From: Bacteroidota bacterium
GTDB taxonomy: Bacteria; Bacteroidota; Bacteroidia; Flavobacteriales; Flavobacteriaceae
Length of the DNA: 64,000 nucleotides
Assembly (NCBI GenBank): GCA_023387965.1
Contig: JAEWHE010000041.1
Span: 1-64,000, forward strand
Direction of reading: 5' to 3'
The notes under the pieces are model-generated. The model ran no database searches. It was given only the letters and a program-made list of their open reading frames with translations, and was not told the origin of the DNA. The stretch's first letter is position 1; every line of letters begins with the position of its first letter. This document shows, piece after piece, positions 15,474 through 24,704 of this stretch. The position numbers were made by a program, and so were the translations under genes.

Positions 15474-17738
15474 ATGCAGTTTTCAGAAGCCGGAAATTTC
15501 ACCCTGAAATTTATCAACCAAACCAACAAAAATATTTTTCTAACCGGAAAAGCCGGAACCGGAAAAACCACGTTGTTGCACGAAATAATCAAAACTACGC
15601 ATAAAAACACCGCTGTCGTTGCTCCTACGGGAATTGCGGCTTTAAATGCTGGTGGCGTTACGATTCACTCGATGTTTCAGTTGCCTTTGAGCGCTTTCAT
15701 TCCGGAAAATAATGCCGATTTTTTCGCTCAAAATAATTTAAAATTTGAAACGAAAAACAGCTTAAGTCGCCACTTCAAAATGAGTGCTTTGCGAAAAGCA
15801 GTTTTCAGAAATTTAGAATTATTGGTTATCGATGAAGTCAGCATGTTGCGACCGGATTTGCTTGATGCCATGGATTTTATGCTGAAAAAAGTCAGAAAAA
15901 ACCAACAGGCTTTTGGTGGCGTTCAAGTGCTTTTCATTGGCGATTTGCTTCAACTGCCGCCGGTAATCAAACACGAAGAATGGAACGTTTTGCGAAATTA
16001 TTACCCGGGAAAATTTTTCTTTCATTCAAGGGTTTTGCAGCAAAATCCGCCGTTGTACGTGGAACTATCGAAAATTTACCGCCAAACGGACGATGTTTTT
16101 ATCGGGATTCTCAACAACCTGCGGAATAATTTGGTGGAAACCAAAGATGTCAACATTTTAAATCAATTGGTTAATCCAAATTTTAATTTAAAACAAAACC
16201 CAGGTTTTATCACACTTACAACCCATAACCACAAAGCCGATGGAATAAATCGTGAAGCACTCGCCGAAATTTCAAGTCCACAATTTAAATTTACACCGCA
16301 AATAGTTGGCGATTTTCCAGAGAAAATTTTTCCGGTAGAAGAAAATTTGCTGTTGAAAAAAGGCGCACAAGTAATGTTTATTAAAAATGATATTTCTGGC
16401 GAAAAAAATTTCTTCAACGGAAAAATGGGCGTTATTTTTTCAGTTTCGGAAAATGAAATTTTGGTCAATTTCCCGGAGGAAAATAAAACCATTGAAGTTT
16501 CTCGCTACGAATGGCGCAACATTCGTTACACGGTAAATGCTCAAACGAAGGAAATTGACGAAGAACTTTTAGGTACTTTTCAGCATTTTCCAATCAAATT
16601 AGCTTGGGCAATTACGGTTCACAAAAGTCAGGGATTAACTTTCGACAAAGCTGCAGTTGATGTTTCGGATGTTTTTTTGCCGGGACAAGCCTACGTTGCT
16701 CTGTCGAGACTTCGTTCTTTAAACGGGCTTGTTTTGCTTTCTCCGCTTAACATGAACGGAATTTCTAACGATGCCGAAGTGATGGATTACGCCAAAAATA
16801 AAGCCTGCGAAACGCAATTGGCGAATTCCCTTAAAATCGAAACACAAATTTATTTTCGGGAATATCTTAAGGAAAGTTTTAATTGGAAAAATCTTGCACA
16901 AGAATGGCGGAATCATCGTTTTAGCTACAACGAAACTTCGGAAAAATCTGGGAAAAATCAGTTTCAAAAATGGGCTCAGGAATCTTCTACTTCTTTTGAT
17001 GAAATGGCAATTCACGCCGAAAAATTTATCAAGCAACTCGATTATTTATTTTTGCCGGAAAAATTCGACCTTAAAAATATTTCAGAAAGATTTTATGCTG
17101 CGCAAAATTATTTTTTTCCGAAAAAAGATAAATTGGTTGAAGGTTTGCTGTACAAGCTTTTACAAGTTGGGCAAATCAAAAAAGCAAAAGCCATTTATGA
17201 AGAATTTGCATTACTGGAAGAATTGCAAACCAAAGCCGTACTTCGATTATTTAAGGCAGAAAAATTGGTAGAATTAATGCTGAATAATATAGAAATCAAT
17301 AAGGAAAATCTGGTTTCGGCGAAAGTTTTAAATTATAGAATCAATAAAGTTGAACAAGTAAAAGTTACTTTTAAAGCTGAAAACCAACATCTTATCGATG
17401 ATGATTTAACAGTTTCGCGCTATTCAAAAAAGGAAAAGACACCAAAAAAAGACAAAAAATCTACTTACGAAGAAACGTTTGAATTATGGCAAGCCAAAAA
17501 TTCGTTGGAAGAAATTGCGGCTTTGCGAAAATTAACCAACCAAACAATCGCAGGTCATATTTCGAAATTAATTCAAAGTAAAAAAATTGCCCTAACAGAA
17601 ATTCTTCCGGACGACAAAATTGCGGAACTTGCTAAAGCTTTTGAAGGTTATGACGAACTTTCGCTCACGCCTTTGAAGGAAAAACACGGAGAAACTTTTT
17701 CGTGGGACGAACTCCGATTTTATAAGGCTTCGCTGTAA
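15474..17738 (+). CDS. Pif1-like DNA helicase with C-terminal helix-turn-helix
   Basis: A superfamily 1 helicase of 754 residues. Walker A GKAGTGKTT is at residues 25-33, Walker B VIDEVSML is near 118, and motif III is IGDLLQLPPV. The C-terminal motif is TVHKSQGLTFDKA, followed by YVALSRLRSL. This order is that of the Pif1/RecD-like group. The last 100 residues (ETFELWQAKNSLEEIAALR and after) form a winged or HTH_40-type domain as in RecQ C-termini. I prefer ATG 15474; a TTG at 15441 opens 11 more codons but abuts the upstream terminator. It converges on the DoxX-like gene with 1 nt between the stops. Confidence 0.85.
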   Translation: MQFSEAGNFTLKFINQTNKNIFLTGKAGTGKTTLLHEIIKTTHKNTAVVAPTGIAALNAGGVTIHSMFQLPLSAFIPENNADFFAQNNLKFETKNSLSRHFKMSALRKAVFRNLELLVIDEVSMLRPDLLDAMDFMLKKVRKNQQAFGGVQVLFIGDLLQLPPVIKHEEWNVLRNYYPGKFFFHSRVLQQNPPLYVELSKIYRQTDDVFIGILNNLRNNLVETKDVNILNQLVNPNFNLKQNPGFITLTTHNHKADGINREALAEISSPQFKFTPQIVGDFPEKIFPVEENLLLKKGAQVMFIKNDISGEKNFFNGKMGVIFSVSENEILVNFPEENKTIEVSRYEWRNIRYTVNAQTKEIDEELLGTFQHFPIKLAWAITVHKSQGLTFDKAAVDVSDVFLPGQAYVALSRLRSLNGLVLLSPLNMNGISNDAEVMDYAKNKACETQLANSLKIETQIYFREYLKESFNWKNLAQEWRNHRFSYNETSEKSGKNQFQKWAQESSTSFDEMAIHAEKFIKQLDYLFLPEKFDLKNISERFYAAQNYFFPKKDKLVEGLLYKLLQVGQIKKAKAIYEEFALLEELQTKAVLRLFKAEKLVELMLNNIEINKENLVSAKVLNYRINKVEQVKVTFKAENQHLIDDDLTVSRYSKKEKTPKKDKKSTYEETFELWQAKNSLEEIAALRKLTNQTIAGHISKLIQSKKIALTEILPDDKIAELAKAFEGYDELSLTPLKEKHGETFSWDELRFYKASL

Positions 17739-17739
17739 A

Positions 17740-18123
17740 TTATTGCATTAAAAAAACGCCTAAAACCGCCGGAATAAAATAAATAGCAATGGTTCTTGCA
17801 CCATCATAATCTTTGGCAATTCTTTGTCCGAAAAGCAATAAAAGCAATGCCACACAAGAAACAACCGAACCGTAATATCCGTAAAAAGTATTGCCTTTAG
17901 TAAGCATTTCAATAATTCCAGCTACGGAAAAAACGCCGGCAACAATTTCTAAAACCAAAACAATTAGCAAGGCAAATGGCACTTGGCTTCGCAAAAAAGT
18001 TTTTTCAAAATGACCTTTCAACCAAGAAACATTTCCGTTCCAGTCGATGACTTTATCGTAACCGGATTGTAAAAAAGTGATGGCCAGAAAAGCGAGAATT
18101 AGGAGGGAAGCTGTGTTTTCCAT
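17740..18123 (-). CDS. DoxX-like integral membrane protein
   Basis: A 127-residue protein with four predicted membrane segments (about 5-20, 48-70, 80-98 and 107-126) and a polar loop FLQSGYDKVIDWNGNVSWL after the first. The length, the four-helix layout and the xSGYDKxxDW motif point to the DoxX/DoxD-like superfamily. Role unknown. It lies 4 nt downstream of holB on the same strand, so it is probably co-transcribed with it. Confidence 0.65.
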   Translation of the reverse strand: MENTASLLILAFLAITFLQSGYDKVIDWNGNVSWLKGHFEKTFLRSQVPFALLIVLVLEIVAGVFSVAGIIEMLTKGNTFYGYYGSVVSCVALLLLLFGQRIAKDYDGARTIAIYFIPAVLGVFLMQ

Positions 18124-18127
18124 AATT

Positions 18128-19276
18128 TTATTTTTTGTGAATTAATCTTGTCAGTTTGATAGAAAGATCGGTTAAAATCAGTTTGGCATTTCCGTTTCTT
18201 TCGATGTGGTAAATGGCTTCGGAAATTTCGTGGTAAATATCGCCAATATTTGCTCCGTTTACAAAAGGAGAGAAATTTTCGAGTTTAAATTTTTCAATTT
18301 TTGGTTCCATGTACACCAGCGAAGTTGCTTGATAATTGAGTAATAACGCTTGGCGAAACATTTCCATGCAATAATTCAGGAATTTTTTTTGAGGCTCGCG
18401 ACCTAATCCAGCAATGGTTTCGCTCCAGGAAATTAAATCGTGAATGGCGGCAGCATTTCCTTTGGCTTTAAATGCCGCCCGAACCCAAAGTACAAACCAT
18501 TTTTCAAACGGTTCATCTTCGTTAGCATCCGACAATAATTTTAAAGCTTTATTGAAATTACCTTGTGATTGATGCGCCACTTTTTGGGCTTCTCGCAAAT
18601 CAAGATTTTTAATTTCAATTAATTTTTTGGCAATTTCATTTTCGGGGACACCAATAAAATGAAGCACTTGACAGCGCGACCGAATCGTTTGGATCAAATC
18701 TTCTTCGTCTTCAGCAATCAAAATAAAAAGCGTTTTTTCGGGCGGTTCTTCTAGAATTTTCAGCAGTTTGTTAGAAGCGGCAATGTTCATTTTTTCTGCC
18801 ATCCATACAATCATTACTTTGTAACCGCCTTCGTAACTTTTTAGCGAAAGCGCCTTCAATGTTTCTTGAGCATCATCAACTCTAATTTCGCCCTGCTTAT
18901 TTTTTGCATCTAATTTTTGGTACCAATCAAATAATCCAGCATACGGATTTGCCAAAATAAATTCGCGCCAATCTTTTAAAAAATCGATGCTTTTCGGGTG
19001 TTTTTTTACCTCTTCAGTTGTAACAGTTGGATAAATAAAATGCAAATCCGGATGAGAAAGATGGGCAAATTTTAGGTTACAAGCTTCGTTGCCAGAATTA
19101 TTTTCGCTGTGATTATTTTTACACAAAACATATTGCGAATAAGCCAACGCCATTGCCAAAGCGCCTGAACCTTCGGGACCTATAAAAAGTTGCGCATGCG
19201 GAATTCTTCCGGAATCGGCACTTTTGGTTAAGTGACTTTTGATGTGTTCTTGGCCAAGTATTTCTGAAAAAAGCAT
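18128..19276 (-). CDS. holB: DNA polymerase III subunit delta-prime
   Basis: A 382-residue clamp-loader subunit. The N-terminus GQEHIKSHLTKSADSGRIPHA is typical. The P-loop is degenerate (GPEGSGAL at 33-40, Lys replaced by Ala), as expected for a delta-prime that does not hydrolyse ATP. The AAA+ pieces LLKILEEPPEKTLFILI and the SRC motif (IRSRCQVLHF) are present. The start is set at 19276 because a TATATTTG promoter element lies immediately upstream (19281-19288); the frame continues to 19324 through that element. Confidence 0.88.
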   Translation of the reverse strand: MLFSEILGQEHIKSHLTKSADSGRIPHAQLFIGPEGSGALAMALAYSQYVLCKNNHSENNSGNEACNLKFAHLSHPDLHFIYPTVTTEEVKKHPKSIDFLKDWREFILANPYAGLFDWYQKLDAKNKQGEIRVDDAQETLKALSLKSYEGGYKVMIVWMAEKMNIAASNKLLKILEEPPEKTLFILIAEDEEDLIQTIRSRCQVLHFIGVPENEIAKKLIEIKNLDLREAQKVAHQSQGNFNKALKLLSDANEDEPFEKWFVLWVRAAFKAKGNAAAIHDLISWSETIAGLGREPQKKFLNYCMEMFRQALLLNYQATSLVYMEPKIEKFKLENFSPFVNGANIGDIYHEISEAIYHIERNGNAKLILTDLSIKLTRLIHKK

Positions 19277-19280
19277 AGAG

Positions 19281-19288
19281 CAAATATA
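19281..19288 (-). promoter_or_regulatory. Putative -7 promoter element of holB
   Basis: TATATTTG on the minus strand ends only 4 nt before the holB ATG, implying a leaderless or nearly leaderless mRNA. Confidence 0.5.
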
Positions 19289-19425
19289 AGAGAATAAAAA
19301 TTTTAGAAAAATTTGGAATCTCACTTTCGTGAAATTGTGACAATTTTTCTCAATTACGCAACCGATTTCCGTTGGATAAATTCGGTGAAAGTTAAAATTC
19401 TACACAAAGCTTCGCCCGAAAAGCC

Positions 19426-19433
19426 TATATTTG
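19426..19433 (+). promoter_or_regulatory. Putative -7 promoter element of pgk
   Basis: TATATTTG fits TAnnTTTG, 36 nt before the pgk ATG. Confidence 0.55.
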
Positions 19434-19469
19434 TAGTTAACATTTAAAAAATTTAAACTCAAATATTTC

Positions 19470-20657
19470 ATGAAAACGCTAAACGATTTCGATTTTAAAG
19501 ATAAAAAAGCCATTATTCGTGTTGACTTTAATGTGCCGTTGGACGATAATTTTAAAATTACCGATGATACCCGAATTGAAGCGGCAAAACCAACAATTGA
19601 TAAAATTTTGAAAGATGGCGGAAGCGTGATTCTCATGTCGCATTTAGGAAGACCAAAAGGCAAGGAAGACAAATATTCTTTGAAACATATTGTTGATAAA
19701 ACGTCGGAAATTTTAGGCAAAGAAGTGAAATTCGTGGATGATAGCGTTGGCGAAAAAGTAGAGAAAGCCGCTTCGGATTTAAAACCCGGAGAAATTTTAT
19801 TGCTCGAAAATCTTCGTTTTTACAAGGAAGAAGAAGCAGGTGATGAAGAATTTGCTAAAAAACTTTCGAAATTAGGGGATATTTATGTGAACGACGCTTT
19901 TGGAACGGCTCACAGAGCTCATGCTTCAACTACGATTATTGCTCAGTTTTTTGACGGAAAAAAATGTTTTGGAAGCCTTTTGGCAAAAGAAATTGAGAGT
20001 TTAAACAAAGTTTTGAATGATTCTGAAAAACCGGTTACCGCTATTTTGGGAGGTTCGAAAGTTTCTACAAAAATCACCGTTATCGAAAATATTTTGGATA
20101 AAATTGACCATTTAATCGTAGGTGGCGGGATGACTTACACTTTCATCAAAGCACAAGGCGGTAAAATTGGCGACTCGATTTGTGAAGATGACAAGCAAGA
20201 TTTAGCATTAGAAATTTTGGCGAAAGCCAAAGAAAAAAATGTGAAAGTTCATCTTCCGGTGGATGTGGTTGCGGCTGACGATTTTAATAACGATGCCAAA
20301 ACCAAAGTGGTGAAAGTAAACGAAATTCCTGACGGTTGGCAAGGTTTAGACGCTGGTCCGGAATCTTTGGAAAATTTCAAAAAAGTAATTTTAGAGTCGA
20401 AAACTGTTTTATGGAACGGTCCTGTGGGAGTTTTTGAGATGAAAAATTTTGCCAATGGAACCATTAATTTAGGCGAATCTATTGCAGAAGCTACCCAAAA
20501 AGGAGCCTTTTCACTCGTTGGTGGAGGTGATTCTGTTGCGGCGGTAAAACAATTTGGTTTAGAGCCAAAAATGAGCTACGTTTCTACTGGTGGTGGGGCA
20601 ATGCTCGAAATGTTAGAAGGAAAAACTTTGCCGGGAATTGCCGCTATTGAAAGTTAA
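19470..20657 (+). CDS. pgk: Phosphoglycerate kinase
   Basis: This 395-residue enzyme interconverts 1,3-bisphosphoglycerate plus ADP and 3-phosphoglycerate plus ATP in glycolysis and gluconeogenesis. RVDFNVPLDD is at residues 17-26, SHLGRPKG binds substrate, LLLENLRFYKEEE follows, and nucleotide-binding segments are GGSKVSTKI, GPVGVFE and LVGGGDSVAA. Length is normal. It stands alone, divergent from holB. Confidence 0.96.
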   Translation: MKTLNDFDFKDKKAIIRVDFNVPLDDNFKITDDTRIEAAKPTIDKILKDGGSVILMSHLGRPKGKEDKYSLKHIVDKTSEILGKEVKFVDDSVGEKVEKAASDLKPGEILLLENLRFYKEEEAGDEEFAKKLSKLGDIYVNDAFGTAHRAHASTTIIAQFFDGKKCFGSLLAKEIESLNKVLNDSEKPVTAILGGSKVSTKITVIENILDKIDHLIVGGGMTYTFIKAQGGKIGDSICEDDKQDLALEILAKAKEKNVKVHLPVDVVAADDFNNDAKTKVVKVNEIPDGWQGLDAGPESLENFKKVILESKTVLWNGPVGVFEMKNFANGTINLGESIAEATQKGAFSLVGGGDSVAAVKQFGLEPKMSYVSTGGGAMLEMLEGKTLPGIAAIES

Positions 20658-20705
20658 AAAAATAAAAAAATACAATAAAATACAAAAATTTAAGTTATAA
20701 AAAGT

Positions 20706-20713
20706 TAAGTTTG
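20706..20713 (+). promoter_or_regulatory. Putative -7 promoter element of the lytic transglycosylase gene
   Basis: TAAGTTTG fits TAnnTTTG, about 47 nt before the ATG at 20761. Confidence 0.45.
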
Positions 20714-20760
20714 CAAAACTGTATAATTATTTGAAATATAAGAAGTTATAAATTTCCCTT

Positions 20761-22656
20761 ATGAGTAAAACAAAAACAGCCTTACTTTTAGTACCTTTTT
20801 TCTCCCTTAATATTTTCGCTCAAGAAAATGTTTCTACGGAAAATATCCCGCAAGAAATATCCCCTAAAATGTCCGTTTTGGATTCAATAAAAAGCACTTT
20901 TGTTGACCATCCGATGGCTTCATGTGTGGATCAGGCTTGGGTGAACGAATTGACCAATCAAGATCTTTTTTCGGAAATGGAGAATGATATTGCCAACCTC
21001 AATCCGGACGAAAAAGTAGATTATGACCTTTCTACTGATTTGTTAAAACAAAGATTGAAAGAAATGGATGCTCGTTCGCCATTTAACATTGAGTACAACG
21101 AAGGTTTAGAAAATATCATTAAATCTTTCCTGAAAAACCGCAAAAGATCTTACGAAAGATTAATGGCAATTTCAGAATATTATTTCCCGATGTTTGAAGC
21201 TGCTTTAGCAAAATATGACGTTCCTTTAGAAATTAAATATTTAGCAGTAGTAGAATCAGCTTTAAATCCTCATGCGCGTTCAAGAGTTGGCGCAACAGGT
21301 TTGTGGCAATTTATGTACGCTACCGGAAAACAGTATAAATTAGACGTTTCTTCTTACATCGATGAACGAAGCGATCCATTGAAGGCTACCGAAGCCGCTT
21401 GCCAATATTTGTCGAATATGTACAAAATTTTTGGCGATTGGGATTTAGTTTTGGCATCGTACAATGCAGGTCCGGGAAATGTTTCTAAAGCCATCCGTCG
21501 TTCTGGCGGAAAACAAAATTATTGGAACATTCGTAAAAATCTTCCGAAGGAAACTCAAGGATATGTTCCGGCGTTTTTGGCTACCATGTACATTTATGAA
21601 TATCACAAAGAACACGGAATCGAGCCGAAAAAAGCAGCCATTAGCTATTTTGCAACCGATACTGTAATGGTGAAAAACGAAATGACTTTCAAGCAAATTT
21701 CCGACTTGTTAGACATTCCGGAATCTCAAATTAAATTGCTAAATCCGGGTTATAAATTAGATGTGGTTCCGGTAATTAAAGGGCAAGATAATTATTTAAG
21801 ATTGCCGCTTGCGCAAATTGCTACTTTTACTTCAAACGAAGATAAAATTTACGCTTACGCAAAATTTGAAGATGATAAAAAAGAGAAGCCTTATTTTGTG
21901 AGAAATAATTCAGCTGTTGCTTCCGCAAAAGTTGGAAAGGAGCAGAATACGACTGAAGATAACGATTCTGAAACTTACGGTTCAACCAAATTGGTGACCA
22001 AAACTAAATACCACACGGTAAAACGAGGTGATAATTTAGGTGAAATTGCCAATCGTTATGGCGTTTCCATTTCCGAAGTTAAAAAATGGAACGGCATGCG
22101 AAGCAATATGGTAATGTTAGGTTCAAAACTTAAAATTGTTTCTACCGAAAGAGTGGCAACAACGGTTAAAAAACCAACGGTTAAAACCTCAAAAGTTAAA
22201 GATACTGTAGAAACACGTTTGGCTTCGGTTGAAAAGAAAAACGACAAAGAAACTGAAGTGGCTTCAACTGAAAACGAAATAGCGGAAGAATTGAAATTCC
22301 ACACCGTAGAAAAAGGCGATAATTTGGCTGCAATTGCTAAAAAATATGACGTTACTGTCGATCAACTAAAAGAATGGAACAACCTCGAAGATTCTAAAGT
22401 TTTGTTGGGAAGCCGTATTAAATTAGTGATGGAAGAAAACAATCAGGAAATTGCAAATGTTGATGCTAAACCTGAAAAACAAATTGCTTCGGCGAAAAAT
22501 CCGGTGAAAGAACACCAATATTTGGTTAAAAAAGGAGATTCGCTCTTTAGCATTTCCAAAAAATATCCGGGTGTTACGGTAGAAAATATCAAAAAATGGA
22601 ACTGCATCAGCAATGAAAATATAAAGCCGGGAATGAAACTAAAAATCCAGGGTTAA
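20761..22656 (+). CDS. MltD-like lytic transglycosylase with three LysM domains
   Basis: A 631-residue exported murein enzyme. The signal peptide ends at NIFAQ (about residue 21). The SLT catalytic domain (about 150-270) has the catalytic Glu165 in LAVVESALNP, then GATGLWQFM and LASYNAGPGNVSKAI. Three LysM peptidoglycan-binding modules follow at about 416-460, 512-558 and 585-630, each starting HTVK/EKGDNL or LVKKGDSL. Linkers are Lys/Thr/Val-rich. Such enzymes cleave glycan strands to leave 1,6-anhydro-MurNAc ends, in wall remodelling or cell separation. The terminator hairpin overlaps its stop codon. Confidence 0.92.
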   Translation: MSKTKTALLLVPFFSLNIFAQENVSTENIPQEISPKMSVLDSIKSTFVDHPMASCVDQAWVNELTNQDLFSEMENDIANLNPDEKVDYDLSTDLLKQRLKEMDARSPFNIEYNEGLENIIKSFLKNRKRSYERLMAISEYYFPMFEAALAKYDVPLEIKYLAVVESALNPHARSRVGATGLWQFMYATGKQYKLDVSSYIDERSDPLKATEAACQYLSNMYKIFGDWDLVLASYNAGPGNVSKAIRRSGGKQNYWNIRKNLPKETQGYVPAFLATMYIYEYHKEHGIEPKKAAISYFATDTVMVKNEMTFKQISDLLDIPESQIKLLNPGYKLDVVPVIKGQDNYLRLPLAQIATFTSNEDKIYAYAKFEDDKKEKPYFVRNNSAVASAKVGKEQNTTEDNDSETYGSTKLVTKTKYHTVKRGDNLGEIANRYGVSISEVKKWNGMRSNMVMLGSKLKIVSTERVATTVKKPTVKTSKVKDTVETRLASVEKKNDKETEVASTENEIAEELKFHTVEKGDNLAAIAKKYDVTVDQLKEWNNLEDSKVLLGSRIKLVMEENNQEIANVDAKPEKQIASAKNPVKEHQYLVKKGDSLFSISKKYPGVTVENIKKWNCISNENIKPGMKLKIQG

Positions 22657-22670
22657 CCTGGATTTTTTTT
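22642..22670 (+). terminator. Terminator overlapping the transglycosylase stop codon
   Basis: AATCCAGG and CCTGGATT form a stem with GTTAA as the loop, which contains the stop codon TAA, followed by T-run. Confidence 0.8.
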
Positions 22671-22673
22671 GCC

Positions 22674-22681
22674 TATTTTTG
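22674..22681 (+). promoter_or_regulatory. Putative -7 promoter element of the DUF4837 gene
   Basis: TATTTTTG ends 4 nt before the ATG at 22686, so the transcript would be nearly leaderless. Confidence 0.45.
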
Positions 22682-22685
22682 AAGT

Positions 22686-23654
22686 ATGAAAAAGTTGTGG
22701 ACCGCTTTATTTATACTTTCCATTTTTGCCTGCCAAAAAAAGCAAGACGAATTCGCCTCGCAAAAATCCGTGGGAAATACTAATTCGGTTTCGGTTTTTA
22801 TAGACGACAATTTGTGGATTGGCGAAATTGGCGACAGCATTCGCAAAAAATTTGCCGCTCCAGTTGACGGTTTACCTCAAGAAGAACCACTTTTTACACT
22901 TAATCAATATACGCCACAAGCTTTTGACGGCAGATTGCTCAAGAGCCGAAACGTGATTTTGATAAAAAAAGAAACCAAAAATTTTTTCGAAGTAGGGCAA
23001 AATCAATATGCGATTCCGCAAAATATTGTCAAAATTTCAGCTAATTCTACCGCAGGAATTTTGCAGCATTTGTCGCAAAATAGTGATGCGATGGTCAAAC
23101 TTTTTCAAGCCACGGAAACGGCGCAACTTCAGAAAAATATTTCTACAGATGCGGTTTTTGTTGATAAGGTTCGGAAAAAATTCAAACTTTCGGTTAACGT
23201 TCCGAAGGAATTCAAATTGGTCTTAGAGAAAGACGGTTTTTTTTGGTTTAAAAAAGAAATCCAGTCCGGGAATTTGAGTTTGCTTTTATACGAAATTCCT
23301 GTTTCGGCCATAAACCCAAACGAAGCCGTTGCAGATATTGTAAAAATCCGCGATTCGGTGGGATCTTTGTACATTCACGGCACAATGGAACAATCGAAAA
23401 TGGCAACGGAAGATTCTTACATGCCGTATCTTTTTGCCACAGAAATTGACGGTAAAAAAACTTACCAAACCAAAGGAAATTGGGAACTCAAAAACGATTT
23501 TATGTCCGGTCCATTTGTGAATTATTGCATTATGGATTCAAAAAATAATCGGATTTTGGTGATCGAAGGATTTTCGTATGCACCATCAACACCCAAACGC
23601 GACTTAATGTTTGAATTAGATGCCATTATTAAAACCATTCAATTTTTAAAATAA
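22686..23654 (+). CDS. DUF4837 family lipoprotein
   Basis: A 322-residue protein. Its signal peptide ends in a lipobox-like IFAC (about residues 13-16, followed by QKKQ), so it is probably a lipoprotein. The body, with DDNLWIGEIGDSIRKKFAAPVDGLPQEEP split across about 40-68, matches the Bacteroidota DUF4837 family in length and N-terminus. Function is not known. It is followed 6 nt later by a GNAT gene. Confidence 0.78.
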   Translation: MKKLWTALFILSIFACQKKQDEFASQKSVGNTNSVSVFIDDNLWIGEIGDSIRKKFAAPVDGLPQEEPLFTLNQYTPQAFDGRLLKSRNVILIKKETKNFFEVGQNQYAIPQNIVKISANSTAGILQHLSQNSDAMVKLFQATETAQLQKNISTDAVFVDKVRKKFKLSVNVPKEFKLVLEKDGFFWFKKEIQSGNLSLLLYEIPVSAINPNEAVADIVKIRDSVGSLYIHGTMEQSKMATEDSYMPYLFATEIDGKKTYQTKGNWELKNDFMSGPFVNYCIMDSKNNRILVIEGFSYAPSTPKRDLMFELDAIIKTIQFLK

Positions 23655-23660
23655 AAAAAA

Positions 23661-24104
23661 ATGCTCGACTGGAAAATAAAGCGATTTAACGAACTTTCTC
23701 TTTTGGAACTGCAAAACATATACCAACTCCGAAGCGAAGTGTTTGTGGTGGAGCAAAATTGCGTTTATCAAGATATTGACGGTAAAGATCCAAAAGCAAT
23801 TCATGTTTTTGCGGAATTTAAAGACGAAGTTGCTGCTTATTGCCGGATTTTTAAACCAGGCGATTATTTTGACGAAGCTTCAATTGGGAGAGTTGTCATT
23901 GCCGAAAAATTTCGGGCTAATAAATGGGGACATGATTTAATGAAGCAAGCGATTTCTGCTGTTTTGGAACATTTTGGCGAAAGCCAAATCACGATTTCAG
24001 CGCAATTATATTTAAAGAAATTCTACGAATCACACGGATTTGTTCAAGTGAGTGAGGAATATTTGGAAGATGATATCCCGCATATTCGGATGGAGAGAAA
24101 ATAA
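23661..24104 (+). CDS. ElaA-like GNAT N-acetyltransferase
   Basis: A 147-residue acetyltransferase. The segment LRSEVFVVEQNCVYQDIDGKD (split around residue 30) is characteristic of the ElaA branch of GNAT enzymes, and IGRVVIAEKFRANKWGHDLM carries the acetyl-CoA pyrophosphate loop. The C-terminus ESHGFVQVSEEYLEDDIPHI is typical. The acceptor substrate is unknown. It follows the DUF4837 gene by 6 nt and is probably co-transcribed. Confidence 0.85.
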   Translation: MLDWKIKRFNELSLLELQNIYQLRSEVFVVEQNCVYQDIDGKDPKAIHVFAEFKDEVAAYCRIFKPGDYFDEASIGRVVIAEKFRANKWGHDLMKQAISAVLEHFGESQITISAQLYLKKFYESHGFVQVSEEYLEDDIPHIRMERK

Positions 24105-24121
24105 TATAATTTTTAGTTAAT

Positions 24122-24529
24122 ATGAAACTATTTTTAATATTATATTTCACCAGTTTTGGTTTTTGTGTTAATGGGCAAGAAAAGATTGATTTTCCAGATT
24201 TGAGTACATTGAGAAAGGAGGAAAGAATTGTTGAAGTGCAATTGGATAACTTGATATCTAATCCACAAAATTATGATAGGAAAGTTGTAAAAGTCAAAGG
24301 TTTCCTGAATCTTGAGTTTGAAGGGACTTCAATTTATCTAACCGAAAATGACTATGACAACCGTAATTTTAAAAAAGCAATAATTTTAAATATTTCGAGT
24401 GTTCCGAAAAAAGAAAATAAAAAATCTTACGTCACAGTAATTGGAAGGTTTCGATGGAAATCGATAATCGGCAGTCCACTTTACGCGAAAGGAACGATTG
24501 AAAAGGTATTTGAAGTTATAAAGCACTAA
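24122..24529 (+). CDS. Exported hypothetical protein
   Basis: A 135-residue protein with a signal peptide (about 1-19, MKLFLILYFTSFGFCVNGQ). The mature part (LISNPQNYDRKVVKVKGFL ... SYVTVIGRF) looks like an OB-fold-like beta barrel of the kind seen in small exported Bacteroidota proteins. The fold is a guess from the strand pattern. It lies 17 nt after the GNAT gene and 3 nt before a short antitoxin-like relic. Confidence 0.55.
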   Translation: MKLFLILYFTSFGFCVNGQEKIDFPDLSTLRKEERIVEVQLDNLISNPQNYDRKVVKVKGFLNLEFEGTSIYLTENDYDNRNFKKAIILNISSVPKKENKKSYVTVIGRFRWKSIIGSPLYAKGTIEKVFEVIKH

Positions 24530-24532
24530 ATA

Positions 24533-24679
24533 ATGAAAAAGTACGATAACATCCAGAATTTCGACGAGCTTATCGATTTTGAGTACGGAAAGATTGGCAC
24601 GGACACGAGAAATAAATACGAGGAAAATTCTCAAAAATTTATCAGTAAAGAAATGCTGAAAAACAAAAAAAAACTTTGA
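24533..24679 (+). pseudogene. Truncated HigA/XRE-like antitoxin relic
   Basis: A 48-codon frame. NFDELIDFEYGKIGTDTRNK followed by YEENSQKFISKEMLK resembles the N-terminal arm of Bacteroidota HigA-type antitoxins, where an FDE...YGKIGT..R..FE motif precedes an XRE helix-turn-helix. Here the frame ends in a poly-A stretch (KNKKKL, stop) before any helix-turn-helix, and none is visible afterwards. No HigB toxin gene is adjacent. I read it as the remains of a toxin-antitoxin pair; it could also be a genuine small protein. Confidence 0.5.
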
Positions 24680-24704
24680 TAACAATTTTACATTGTTTTA
24701 AAAC

